From Cliona cf. orientalis (Eukaryota; Porifera; Demospongiae; Clionaida; Clionaidae), in the NCBI GenBank assembly GCA_963930775.1, contig OZ005695.1:4526001-4590000 (forward strand): a stretch of DNA of 64,000 bases, written 5' to 3'. Every line of letters begins with the position of its first letter. The stretch's first letter is position 1. Below the pieces are notes generated by a model that worked only from the letters and a program-made list of their open reading frames with translations, was not told the origin of the DNA and searched no databases. Positions 23,593 through 36,100 of this stretch are shown piece by piece. The position numbers and the translations under genes were made by a program.

Positions 23593-23731
23593 TCCATCTG
23601 CTTGCTTGCACTGTGATATTCATCTACAATGCTGGTCATTTGCCACAGTACTAGTAGCTAACAGCATTGTAAATGGACATGCAGGAATGTGCAAGCAATG
23701 ACTGAGTTGGCAGGCTTTAGTATGCACCCAT

Positions 23732-23999
23732 CAGGGTTTCATCCAGAAAGAAAATTTGGGGGGGGAAGTGGGCGTGGCAGTTTCACGCACTGTGACCCCT
23801 CCCCCAATTAAGCATTGATATGGATTAATGATTGTGTTTTCTGATGTCACTGAGGTATTGCATAGTTTTATCTAGTATTGAGTCATGAAGTAGGAGACTA
23901 TACTGATCACTTGCAATGCGACGCAAAAATATACACGCTCCCCTTCCCCACCATGCACCTCTCTCTCCTTTTCCTCTTTTCTTCTTTCTCTCTTTCTTT

Positions 24000-24032
<33 letters not shown>

Positions 24033-24064
24033 AGCTTCCCCCCCCCCCCACTGGATGAAACCCT
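23732..24064. mobile_element. Non-autonomous element with CAGGGTTTCATCCAG inverted ends, copy A
   Basis: The ends CAGGGTTTCATCCAG and CTGGATGAAACCCT form a terminal inverted repeat; ACCCAT flanks both sides and may be a target duplication. Inside, a pyrimidine-rich block precedes 30 consecutive G, then GAAGCTTC and a C run, so the G and C runs can pair. A second copy with the same ends and order lies at 61297-61633. It encodes nothing credible. Confidence 0.8.
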
Positions 24065-24419
24065 ACCCATGCAGCTTGGATTGGTGAGTGGAGTGCCAGT
24101 ATGGCCTCTAGCTTGAGCTAGTGCAGTGACCTATACACTTTTAGGTTAGCGACTATGTGGTCTGATTTGTCTCATAGCCCAGACACCCTGTAGTGAGTAT
24201 GCATTGCATTGTCATAACTACTCATTGTTTTGGCAAGCCATCAAAGGGCTTACGTATAATAACTTTTCCACAGCATGGTGGAATGCATATTAATAATATA
24301 TTTCTGGAGTCTTTAAATCAAAATTTACAATGCCTATAGCTGGTGGTAGGTGGTAAACAACACCAGAAATGTGCCTCTGAATCAGCTGTTACCTCGATCT
24401 CTGCATGTCCAATATTTAA

Positions 24420-24593
24420 TACAGTGCAACCCCTCTATAGGAATTCCCCTGAAATGAGGATGTCCCAGCTATTATTATACAATCATAGAATAGTATTATT
24501 ATCACAAAATTACCCCTGAAATAAGGACACCTCCTTTAATCAGGACACTTTAAGCTGTCCCAAGGGTGTCCGGAATAGGGGGATTCCACTGTA
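24420..24593. mobile_element. Tc1/mariner-type MITE (CAGTG ends, TA target)
   Basis: The sequence runs TA-CAGTGCAACCCCTCTAT to ATAGGGGGATTCCACTG-TA. The ~20-bp ends are imperfect inverted repeats flanked by TA on each side. At ~170 bp it has no coding capacity. CAGTG ends with TA duplication are typical of the Tc1/mariner superfamily. Confidence 0.7.
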
Positions 24594-25312
24594 ATATCCT
24601 ATTTCTTGTGGCCCATGCATGTGTTGCAACTATTAAACTTAACCTTCATTTCCTAATCCATGCATGCTGCAATGGCTGTGATTAGGCCCCATTGTTTATC
24701 AGGTAGCTAGGCATTAGCTGCATTATTATTATTATTAACGTGTTAGGAGAGCATGCATAGTACTACCCAGCTACCTGGTGGGTATGTATATTTAGTGCAA
24801 TCAATAACCAGGACCTACTCAATATCATGTTAATTTAACTTAAACACCATGATGTTTGGTAGCAAGCAATCCAAGATGAAACAATAATACAATGCAAGCA
24901 GAAGACACAGTGATAAGTAGTAGTAGCTGCCACACATTATGCCATGTTTGCGATAGGCATACTATTAATGCATGCCAGCATTAGCACTCAGATTAGCACT
25001 GAGCTATCAGCCAATAATAATAATAATTAGAAAATTTAATCATTAATGAGCTTATCCGCGTCCACATTGCCTGAGGATGCTGGTGCATGTGGGGAGCTAG
25101 AGGAGGAGTAGTATCAGTTGAGCTGTTCTGGCTCCCTTGTTCGACTTGCATGTGGGAAGTGCAATATTGAATGAGCAACTCTATCCAGACTTGCTGTTCT
25201 GGCGAGAAGAGAAGAGCCGCTGTGCTATGGATATGCAGCTTGCAGAATACCTACAATGTCATGATGTTTGTGCATGTGTAATCACCACACTGGAGACCTA
25301 TAATATTATTAA

Positions 25313-28300
25313 TTATCTTCTAGGTAAACCCCATTCAACAGGGTTTCCTGAAAAATCAGTAGGTATGATGTCACAGGGGTTCCTGAGATTGATACAAAGT
25401 CCATCAGCATCCTGTTGATAATGGGCTACAAGATCTTGAAGACTTTTGAACAAGGAACATTCAGAGATATAGAATTCTTGATCGCGTGATTGAAAAATCT
25501 TGTAGTGATAAACTCGATCCCAATCTCGAACAGAAAGTGCATATTCATCAGGAGTGCTTTCACTTTCTCGAATAAGATATGAGCCACGACTATTTGATGG
25601 GGACATGAGTTTATTCTCAGCATCTTTACGTTTGATTTGACCAAAAAACCACCTATACGAGAGGTAGGGTGAGGAGATAACAATATTACACTATAATATA
25701 TTCACAATAAATAGGAATGACTGAGGGTCCAGGAGATTATCTGCCCAATGCAACTTACTGTTCAGCAACATAGAAACTGTTCCTGTCCACCACATGGTTG
25801 CTGGGAATGTAGCCTTCCTTTCCACTGCCCTTCATGCGTGCCCACCACCAGTCACCATCATCACTATTGATAATGTACATCAAATCACCTTTCACAAAGC
25901 TCAAGTCCTTGTTACTTCTTGCATCATAATCATGCAATCCAATATAGATGGGATAGTTTGGAGATGCTTCTATCGTGGGTTGTAGGAAAGGGGTTGCTGC
26001 TGTTGGCTACAAATAATAATATTGCAACCAATGCTTAATCTGATTGTGGCATATCCAGTAGGAATATATTATAGATCAGCAGAAATATAATTTACTAGCT
26101 AACCTTGTGCTTAGATGACAACATGGGTACAATGGATACATCACGTGACTCCAATAGTTTTTGACTACATACTTGATCTATTGATATTACAATTGATTAT
26201 CAATGTGTAACTTTGAAAAGAAGCAATACTCACCTTTTGGAACATCATTAGCAGTAGCTGGATTTATCAGTAGAAATTCATCAAATGATGAGATACGTCT
26301 TGAGAGTTTGGTAGATGATGGAGGGTTTACTTGTATATTTGGATATGTCTCTGGTTGGGGTATGGGCTCATCATAATCACTAGAATCATCTGCTTCACTT
26401 TCATCTTCACATATAATGCTTCTGACGATTTCTGCAAAAATTTGAAAGTCTGCTCGTTCAAAGACATTCATCAATCTCTGATAGGTAGCTTCAGAACCAA
26501 GTCTTTGTTTCCATATGTATAGAGCTTCTCTCCTGTAGGCATGCATATGGGGAAATTTTAATTGGACTTTAGATGAATGTATATCTTACGATTGTAGCCT
26601 TAGATTTCTTGGATGCTTTGTGTGGATACTTGCAATATCAGCTGGTGTGAGTTTGAGTTCATCAGAAATCCGACCTTCCCACTCAGTCATTGAATCAGCA
26701 ATTTGACCAAGGTGCTTAGGAACTCCAAGGCCATCACCATCAATCACTTTATCCAATTGTGCTTTTCCTATAAAAATGTAGTAAGCTTAAATAAATCATC
26801 CTATATTATCGGACAGTACTATACCTGTTTTTCGATTCTTTTGGAGGTTCCAAATTTCATATCCCCTTGGTAGATTTCCACGTTTGTTTACAACCTTGCA
26901 TACCACCTTAAAAGGATTTTTGCTGTCGTATTCTATCTCAGCTGGATGCTTATGAGATTGACACGTAGGTAATGTGCAGTAAAACCCAAAGAAGTAGTTA
27001 CACTTCATGCACTGACTAGTAATAGTGCTCATGGCCTTCTTGATTTGCATGTATGTCATTTCACAAGTTTTATTCATTAGCTCATTTTCTTTCACCAGTT
27101 GATCTTCTTTTGAGTCTTCTTCAGATACTACTAAGCCTTCTGTTAAATCTGTTTCAGAGTAATAACTGATTTCCAAGTGAGTAGGTAGAATTGTCAACAT
27201 AATATTTCCATGTGCCTGGATAGCAAAGGAAACTTTATTTTTGAATATCTTATTTGGAATGATATTCCAACATCTTTTTGACCTCATTTCATTTGTCATG
27301 AGGTACTTGATCAGGGCCCCTGGGAGTCCACGAGGGCAAAAGCCACTCTTGAATCCAACAAGCAATGAAGGCCATAAATAATATTTGTTAGGATGTAGAG
27401 TAGAATGAGATTCTGGTGCATGGCAAAGTGCTGATGGGAAAAAATATTTGTCACCATCTTTATCTGTAAAGAATGCAGCTATTCGGAGGTAGTTCAATAG
27501 ATCTGTCAGCCATATAAATGGAAGCTGTGAATTAGAACTATGCTTATCACTAAGTTTTTGCATGACAGCCACAGGAATGATGCCTCTATGATGAAAATCC
27601 TCTATTTCCTTAGCATCAACATTTTCAATTGTGAACGTTTTGACAATGAGATCTGTGATTTTGTCAAAAAGCACTTGAGGATCTATTACCACAAGTGTAT
27701 TCAGATCTTTCACATTAAAATAGCGTACAAGACCGAGCTTTGAGTGAATGAATGACAGTGCTTGATTTAACTCATTACGATCTGTTATCCCACATTCCCG
27801 GGCAATGCTGAGACATCTATTGAATGTCAAAACCTGATCAGATTTGTGTTTTGCTCTGAGAATTAAGCTCAAAATAAGCCATGATGAAGGACACTCAATC
27901 GTAAATAATTCATCCTTTTCTACAGTGATCTGTACAGCTGATCGTATTTTCTGAAATTCATCATCATCATCTGAAAGATTATTAACTGTAAATATTAATT
28001 GCTTAGGATGCTCAGCAAACTGAATAGAACCTTGATCAAACAAAGTTGTTTGTCGTACACAACTTTGAAGCAGTTCATCCTTCCTTTGAATGATCTCTTC
28101 TGTACTATTTGGTGGTAAACAGTCTTTGTGTGTACCAACAAAAAAAATCTTGGGTTTTATTCTTGTTTCAGAATGTCTCTGCTGTTCACTTGTGAAGTGA
28201 GAAGCACTGATGGTTGCAAGTGTTTGGAGCAGTTCCTGCAATAACGTTCCTGGTGATTTGTAGGTCTCCACTCGGCCATCTGGATACTGATATCGGACAT

Positions 28301-31211
28301 CATAAGGCTTATCAAGATCATGATGAAGAGGGAATGTAACAAAAAAGATTGATGGTCCACAAACAAGGAGGGGTAGGTGTTCCTGAAATTCAATCTGTCC
28401 CCCTGTATTGGTGAGATAAAGGGACCATGATGATTCAAGGTGCTCTCGCAGTGCATCCATGCCCCGTAGCTTAATTGCCTGCTTAAAAATATCCACAGGT
28501 TCAACATCTGGTGAATACACAATTGCACTCCTTTCTTTTCCGTGAACTTTACTCACAGAGTTTTGATCGGATTTTCGTGCCTTAGATCTCTTGAATTTCT
28601 TGAAAAGCTTCACAATCCTGTATTTTGTCTTACATTTAGGACTACCAAGAGGAATGGAAGGAACAGGTGACTCAGTGCTAGTTATTGTAGGGCTTTCGGT
28701 TTGCTCCTTAATAATGTATTTGGTTACAATCGGTTTTGATATAGTGGTCATGGCAGAGTGATGCCTTGCTGTGGTCATGATCAGCTCAAGTGCCTCTTCA
28801 TCATACTGCAGCTTTTTCCACTCTAAATTATTAACAGCAGTGGCAACTGTGCACAGCTTTTTTACTTCAACTTTGACTATGCTTTCCAATACTCCAGTAC
28901 TAGGTGAAAAAGTATCAGATTTGGGCGGTCCATTTCCCATCAAACGACTCATCAAGGTATTTTTACCCGAACGCCCAGGACCAACAATCACACCATGAGC
29001 AATTGTATGATTTATTGTTCCTTTCTTTTTTATAGACTCTTCCATCACACATACAAATTCATCGTGAACCTCAGACATATATTCGTCATTTAAACACAAG
29101 TTGAAGTCTCTTCCAAGACTAAGGAGTTGTGAAATAATTTTGCACAGATCTGGATTTCCAGGCTCTCCCAAATTGTTTTCAGATAGGTCAAGTCGTCGGA
29201 GATGTTTACATTTCAATGAGAGTGCATCACTGAAAATTGCCAAGAAACCTATCGTCACATCATTATTCAATGAACCTTTTAGGCCTAAACTTTGTAGGTA
29301 ATCAAATGTGTCATAAGACTCAAGATGTTGCTGTAAAACTTGCAAGAAAGAAATTGATATGTGATTAAACGATAGATCAAAGTGAGTCACTGTTGGAGAG
29401 GTAGACTGTGTTAATGCAGATAGTATGGCTTTGATATCTGAGGTTGTTCCAATGTCACAGTTACGGAGGATAAGGACCTTTAAGGATTTAAGAGCAGCAG
29501 AAGCTTTGCTAAAGAAGTCAACTGCTAGAGAATTGCTGAGCCTGTTTCCGCTCAGATTAAGACCCCTGCTCCGAACAATGCTAGATTTTTCACACAGAGT
29601 ATTTGCTAGGTGATTTACATGTTCGGGTTTCAGATTGCTGTCTTGAAAGTTAATCTCCACTTCACTATTTTGAGCTATATTTTGAAGCACATGCACCATG
29701 GAATTGAAGTCATACACATCACGTGAGGGACTGAAACGTAATACTCCAGTAATGCTGATAGCTTCAACTACCTTCTGATTGACTACATTATGCTTTGCTT
29801 CATATGACAAATGGCAAAGGTCCATGTAGTAATTCTGTTTGGTAGTGCAATAAGCTGCTAATAAAATCTTCAAAACTTGATCAACAACATCAGGATTCAA
29901 GTTGCCTACCTGATGAGCATAATTACTGACGAAAAAGTGCCAGAATGTTATAGCCATTGAAGTTTTACCTTTTCCCGCTACAAATTCACACATGAATTTA
30001 ACTTGTGCCTCTTTTGGCTGCTTTGATAGATGCAGAGCAGCAAGATACTCTTCAAAGCAAGGATGAATGAAAGGGGACGATGGGGTATCTCCAGTTTCTG
30101 CTATTGGCTTAGTTAAGCCAAAGTGTGAGATTTTTGATGATGTAAGTGCTGTAGAAGAAAAAGTGTTGCAACCTTTCTCAACGTTATTGAAAGCTAGTTC
30201 ACATACTTGCCACCACAACTGCTGTAGCTCCTCAGGAAGATCATGATGGCTAGATAAGCTACCCTCATGAGGATAATTACCATCTATGCTAGCTGAAACA
30301 ACCATCCAAACCAGCTTTGAATACAATTTCGTCATGGTATCTGGTAGGGGTTCAGCATCACTAGCTTGACAAACTATAGCAAGATTGAGAGGAGTAATAC
30401 ACGTATTTGCAACTAATGGATTATCATTCAGCTGTGCTTTGAGGTAGTGGACTCTCTTTAGGTCACCTGCAAATTCTAACTGGACTATAGGCTCAATGGA
30501 TTTTCTGTCAAATCCCGTCAGTGTAATTAATCGATCAATTGCAGTCTGCATAACACTTGTCTCAATGTAGCCTGGTCTGGAGGTAATAAGAACTGTGATG
30601 GATGAAGTAGGTATGATATCGCTGCTAAATAGAAGAGAGTGTAAAAACGACCCTGTTTGGCACTGGGAGTCTTGAAGCTCTTCCCACCCATCAGCTATAA
30701 GAAGAATATTGTGTTGCCCATTACTCTTCAAGTAGCTAGCCACTTTGGAGCTAGAACCTGGTTTGAAATCAGCATACAGCACATTGAGCAGCCCTGAAAG
30801 GGAACTAGCTGAAGCTACATTCCTGGAACTAAGGGGTAATAAAATAACAAGCTGAAAATCCTGAAACTGCCTTCCATTAGCCCACTCCTCCACCACTGAC
30901 AAGCATAACATAGTTTTACCCATGGCAGCTTCACCCTGTAAAAGGATTGTTTTACGGACGGCGTTTGGTTTCACGTTAGTAACTGAATATTTTTGATCAA
31001 ATATGCTGCTGAAAGGTACACGAACCCGCTGCTTCCCATCATTACTTCCCACTTCAGTGTCAGGCTCTATCTCTGATATTAGCTCTGATAGTTCTAATTC
31101 ATCCACATAAACATTCTTCAAATTGCATGCATAGTGCTTCATATGGTTTATGCATACGTTGCGACTCTTTTCTTTGATAGCAGTTACAACACTTGAAATT
31201 TCTTCCTCCAT
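25313..31211 (-). CDS. NACHT-LRR-ROC-COR-Death-SH3-SH2 multidomain signalling protein
   Basis: Six exons: 26825-31211, 26590-26767, 26234-26532, 26104-26177, 25759-26006 and 25313-25652. All introns are GT-AG and the phases (1,2,1,0,2) match, giving 1841 residues. Domains: NACHT with Walker A GEAAMGKT (93-100), Walker B LLIADGWEEL (170-179) and FIHPCFEEYLAALHL (381-395); LRRs ~545-690 (LNLSGNRL, LILRNCDIG, FDLSFNHIS, LDLSENNLG). A ROC-like GTPase has P-loop GPGRSGKN (744-751), NTGGQ (935-939) and GTHKD (1026-1030); it is split by a Ser/Lys-rich insert (~835-895). COR ~1108-1300; Death ~1480-1560 (WEGRISDELKLTPADIASIH); SH3 ~1668-1722 (GDWWWARM, GYIPSN); SH2 1730-1820 (WFFGQI, GSYLIRES with Arg1757). 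It ends at TAA after a Src-like linker, without a kinase. A cytosolic sensor/switch is inferred. Confidence 0.85.
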
Positions 31212-33199
31212 AACTTATAGGATGGCTTGAAGCTGAGCGTAGGTACCTCTTTTGATCAATACTGAATTATAATAAACTAATTTAATATGAACTCACTACC
31301 AGACATAAGTTTGCTACTATTGTCTTCACGCTGGTCTCAAGGATGAAGATAGACGTCCTCACCGATTATTTTGCATTCTAGTTGAGTAGTATAAGAAGAT
31401 TTGAGCCACGTTAGTACAGCCAAAGTGCAATGCTTTACTAGCAAGAGTGTTCAATATTCAAGTAGCAGCCCTAGAAGTTTTGTATGGAAGTCACTTTTAA
31501 TATTCATGGCCTGGTGTAGCCTGCACATGTATATCATCATTATGACGCTCCAATGAGATCACTACATGTAATGTTTATCATGTATAACTGTGGCCATCTG
31601 GTATGCAATCAATATTCATTATACTGTACCGGAGAGACCTGCAGGTCATATTCTGTAAGCAAGCTTAATAATTTTTATGGACACAGTACAGCTGCCAGCA
31701 TCACCTGACACACAGTGTCATGATGGTTAGCCATGGCAGACTGTTCACTGCAAAGCCTGAATATCTCTGGAGCCCGGGCTGCCAACTGATGATGATAATT
31801 ATTCATCAATTCTTGGATGAGATTGATTGCCCCATTGACAGTAATGACTACAATGCCAGCGAATTAGCAAGATCCAGTGAAGACCACCCAGTGCTTGCAG
31901 CATCAGATCCTGAAGAAGTGGCCAACACACTACACATACCTGGTGCTGCAGTGGCAGTTCACCATTGAAGTGAATGAAGCAGATAGCAAGGTCTAACATA
32001 TAAGTTTTGAGTGGAAATTGAAACCTTTGATTATAGAGAATTCTAGCCCGTTGCTATGTGGTTGCTAAGGTATACAAGGTACTGTATATGTGATACAGTC
32101 CCTCCTTGTAGGGCTCATGTCCATATGTTTACTATTATACAGTTCCTGAGGGCCAGGGCAAACATTCATACAGTTCTTGGGGGCTAAAAACATGTTTATT
32201 GTATCCATGGAAACAATGGGCTAGAAAATAGTTATTGACCAATCCCTCGCTTTGTATGCAGTATAGAAGCACTCATCCCTCGGGCTTTGCCCTCGGGATT
32301 TGTGCTTCTATACTGCATACAAACCTCGGGAGTTGGTCAATAACTATTACATCTAGACTAAACAGAATAATAGCGGATTGCTTATTAGAAACTTACGCTA
32401 TATTAGGGTAACAATATGCTCATTTTCTGCATGTGATAGTAGGTGCTACGAAACTCTTAATATTTGCTTTCTCTAGACTTAGTAGGAGCAGGGCCTCAAC
32501 AGGTGGACACTCAATGCCATTACTTAGTTTTTGCAACCTTTGAACCATGCGTTCTAGTATGTTGCAACTGGGTATCTGTAGCTGTATGCTAGAGCTACCC
32601 ATATAATCCACACCACTAGTTAGGACTTTCCCAACCAGATCTAGACATACTGTGTAAGACTATTAAGACAGTTCTTGCATGTCAGTACTTTGTGTATAGC
32701 TACAATAATTATGAGATAAAGCTGGAGCACTCGAGGTATGAAATTATGTTGTGCTTCTTCTTGTATAACTAGCATGCTTAAAAAGCTGGCATCCTTCCAC
32801 CATAGATCTATCCCTCTAATACTAGTAGTAGTAATAGTCTTGGATGACTACGTACCAGGGCACATTGCTATAACCGTGTCCGTGTGAAACACATTAACAT
32901 TTCATTGGTAATAGTTACTAATGATTTTATTATTAAGTTGTAGCAGGGTTGCTAGATAGCTGCTCTTTGTAGTGCAGCAATATGGCACCCCAAATTTCAT
33001 GTGCTATAGTAACAGGGTTTTAGGCCACCGGTATCTTCTGTGTTTGAAATTATCGAGGTAAATACCATTCTTCCCACTTGATTCGATCATAGATATTATA
33101 GACTACGTACATTTAATTGATCATAATAAAAATTTAATCATCACATTATCAACACAAAGCAAGAAAGGAATTACTGTAGCATGTTTTGCATGAGTCATT
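31212..33199. other. 2-kb intergenic region, fold-back element, no gene recognised
   Basis: Upstream of the NLR-like gene and downstream of GH3 copy 4. It contains the hairpin at 32227-32348, preceded by two related units (atacagttcctgagggc and atacagttcttgggggc near 32138-32190). A minus-strand open stretch near 32420-32640 has no family I can identify. Confidence 0.5.
32227..32348. repeat. Fold-back element (long hairpin)
   Basis: Arms of about 55 bp (AATAGTTATTGACCAA to TTGGTCAATAACTATT, with TTTGTATGCAGTATAGAAGC repeated inverted inside) around a GGGCTTTGCCC centre. The ends and centre resemble the hairpin at 6947-7086, suggesting one family. Confidence 0.8.
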
Positions 33200-36100
33200 T
33201 TAAGCCTGGACAGTGAAGGAACCATCCAGGACATTAGAAGGAGCACTTGTCTGTTGGTTTGGCTGCTGTCCTCCAACAAAGACCTTGTATTCAGTGGTCG
33301 GGATGAACCACTTGGTGTCATAGAGCATCATCTCTTCTGCCGTGACTGTGAAGACAAGCTGAAGAGTAGAGAAGGAGGGAAAGTTCCTAGGGTGCACCAC
33401 TAGTACTGGACCCAATTGTGATCATAATAGTATGCAAATATCGTGAAATTATTAGCATACTCTCACAGTAATAATACTGTCATGGTGATTTCATGAGATT
33501 TGTAACATATACACTGTGTGCTTACACTTGCAGGCTTTGAATTCGAGATTGATATCCTTTTGACTCCAACTAGCTGTCTCATTGGAGCAACATCCGTGTT
33601 AGTCCATGAAATATAGACTTGAATCACCTTTAATAATGATATCATTATGATGCCAAGTATACAGAATTAAGCTTTATTTGAATGTCATTGCGTCGCTATA
33701 CCACACCATCATGCATGTACCTCATCCGAAGTTCTGCTGCCAGTATTTGTCACAGTAACGCTAACAGTCACGTTTTGACCTGCCTTGACAGTTGCTGGCA
33801 TGATCTTCAGATCAGAGTACTTAAAGTTGGTATAAGAACTGGGAAAAGATCAAATTCTTGAATCATCCATGCACAGAACACACGATATATTGGTATAACA
33901 TACAGTCCATATCCAAAAGGAAACAGTGGTACTCCTTCAAAATAACGATAGGTTCTGTTAACCATTGTGTAGTTTATGATCTCTGGAACCTGCAATATAA
34001 TCAAAGAATACCATTAATAGATAGATATGTGTACTACTTAAAATTGACATAGCCTGTTACCTGGTCTAGGCTGGCTGGCCAAGTGTTGGGAAGTCTTCCA
34101 GCTGGACTGACTACACCAGTCAGTACATCAACAAGAGCACTGCCACCAGTCTGTATACCGTAATTACGAGCATGTATTATCATGCATGCATGGATATGCA
34201 AACGTTCAATACATGGTGATAAAATTGTTCACCTGTCCTGGCAAGAAGCTATCAAGTATTGCTACCACCTTATCACTGCTGACAGCCCACGACACATCAA
34301 GAGGACCAGCATTGTACAATATGAGGACTGTATCTTTATTATTGCAGAGTACATAATTATTAATAGTGATATCGATGACATTATAATACTTACTGGATGC
34401 AGATTCAGAAGCATCTTGCAATAACTGAAGTTGATTACCAGGAAGATCAATATCTGATCGATCATCCCCCTCATGTTCAAGTCGGCTACCTGCATGGTTA
34501 GTATTATTATTATTATGATACAACTAAGAGGATTTTAGTCAGACCTGTGCCAAGACAGACAATTGCCAAATCAGCATCATGACATGCCTGCTTGATGTCA
34601 GTGGACTGGTATTTCCTGTATGTTAGTAGTTCTCCCAACTAACATTAGCTGAACTATACAACTATTGGCTTACATGCAACCAGGACCATCAGTACATCCA
34701 GTGTTGGACGTAATAGTTGTAGCTATTTTGCCGCTGCTGTTAACTGCTTTGAGAGGAGTCACAACATAGTCCTCCTACAAGCCATACATAGTGTACGCAT
34801 GATCATCGAAGGAGAATGCATGACGGATACATGCACTAAATATATTTACCATAAGACTGGGCGAATAATCTCCAAAGAGAAGTTCTGGTGTATCAATAAA
34901 TGGTCCAACAATCTGAAAGCATTGCCAAAACTGAAGATTAAGTACATTAAAGGGATATTGAATACTCACACATGCTTTCTTCTTTGGTGATGTGATGGGA
35001 AGTCCTTTGCTTTGGTCATTCTTCAGTAGGACCATTGTTTGAGTGGCCATGTCATGAGCAAGCTGAATGTGCTCTTTGCTCTGAATGTAGTCAGAAATGT
35101 TCAGCCTGCATAATAATTATTATTATGTAGAAGGAACCTTGAATGTGTGCCTGAGTTCATATCTATCTATAGTTATGTACTTGCTGTAAGGATTCATCTC
35201 AGGTGGATCAAACTCTCCCAGCTTCATTCTCACCATGAACAAACGGCTGACACAGTCCTTCACTTTGTCTTGAGAAATTAAACCCTATACAATAATCAGT
35301 TTTAGCATCAGTTTAACACTGTATCCAGTAACTGCTCAGTTCAAATTAATTAAATTACCTGTTTAACAGCTTCCCCAACGTGAGTGAGGATGATATCATC
35401 CCCTTGTACATGTGTATCTTCCAGGCAGGTTCCAGCATTCACAGCAGCAGCAGCAGTTTCAACATCAGTCTTCGTGTAATTGTGTCTTGTCATAATGTTC
35501 TCTTCAAGAAGAAGGATGCATATAATGCACATCAGAATGTTTATGCATTAATTTCTTGCATGTACAAGTGTAGCTCACCTAGAGCACCGCTATCACTCAC
35601 AACATAACCTATGGATTCATATTTAGCAAATCAAGGATTGAAACCATAAGACCATGAGTAAGAGTTACCTTCAAAGCCCCACTCATTCCTGAGGATGTCT
35701 GTTAAGATTTTCTTGTTAGCACAGGCAGGGATGCCATTAATACTACAATATTGTTGTTCTTATCATGACACAGTCAAAATGATCAATAATCAATGGTGCC
35801 AATAATATTAATTTAATGGTTACCTGTTGTAACTGCACATCAAACTTAGTGTCCCAGCTTTTACACACGCTTTAAACTGAGGCAGAAAAGTCATCCTCCA
35901 GTCACGTTCTGTTACCTATTACAAAATAATGGACTTGTGGAATGTTGTCAAATTCACAATTCACAAACCTTGGCATCGAAGGAAAACCTTGAAACTGGAC
36001 GGTTTTCTGGTCCTCCATGGACATCAAAATGTTTGCATCCTGCATTGGCTTCTACATAACGTGGATGATCTAAATATAAATTAATCATAAAAATTAGTCA

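Larger units (their letters stand above)
23162..25312. other. 2.1-kb intergenic region with several small repeats
   Basis: No gene was recognised. It contains a palindrome and hairpin (23514-23592), a 333-bp terminal-inverted-repeat element (23732-24064) and a TA-flanked MITE (24420-24593). On the minus strand at about 24993-25290 there is an open stretch with Gln/His/Pro-rich residues just after the end of the large NLR-like gene. I found no kinase motifs there, so there is no sign that the Src-like part continues. Confidence 0.55.

Noticed and set aside
23825-24116. Proline- or glycine-run open frames
   Set aside because: They come from the G and C homopolymers of the TIR element; similar frames at 61422-61685 and 63097-63376 arise from homopolymers too.
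24993-25290. Possible continuation of the NLR-like gene into a kinase domain
   Set aside because: The SH2 exon ends in a stop at 25313-25315, and I found no glycine loop, HRD or DFG motif on the minus strand to the left.
32420-32640. Minus-strand open stretch that vaguely recalls a nuclear receptor ligand domain
   Set aside because: Only a few leucine-rich residues fit; there is no supporting exon context.
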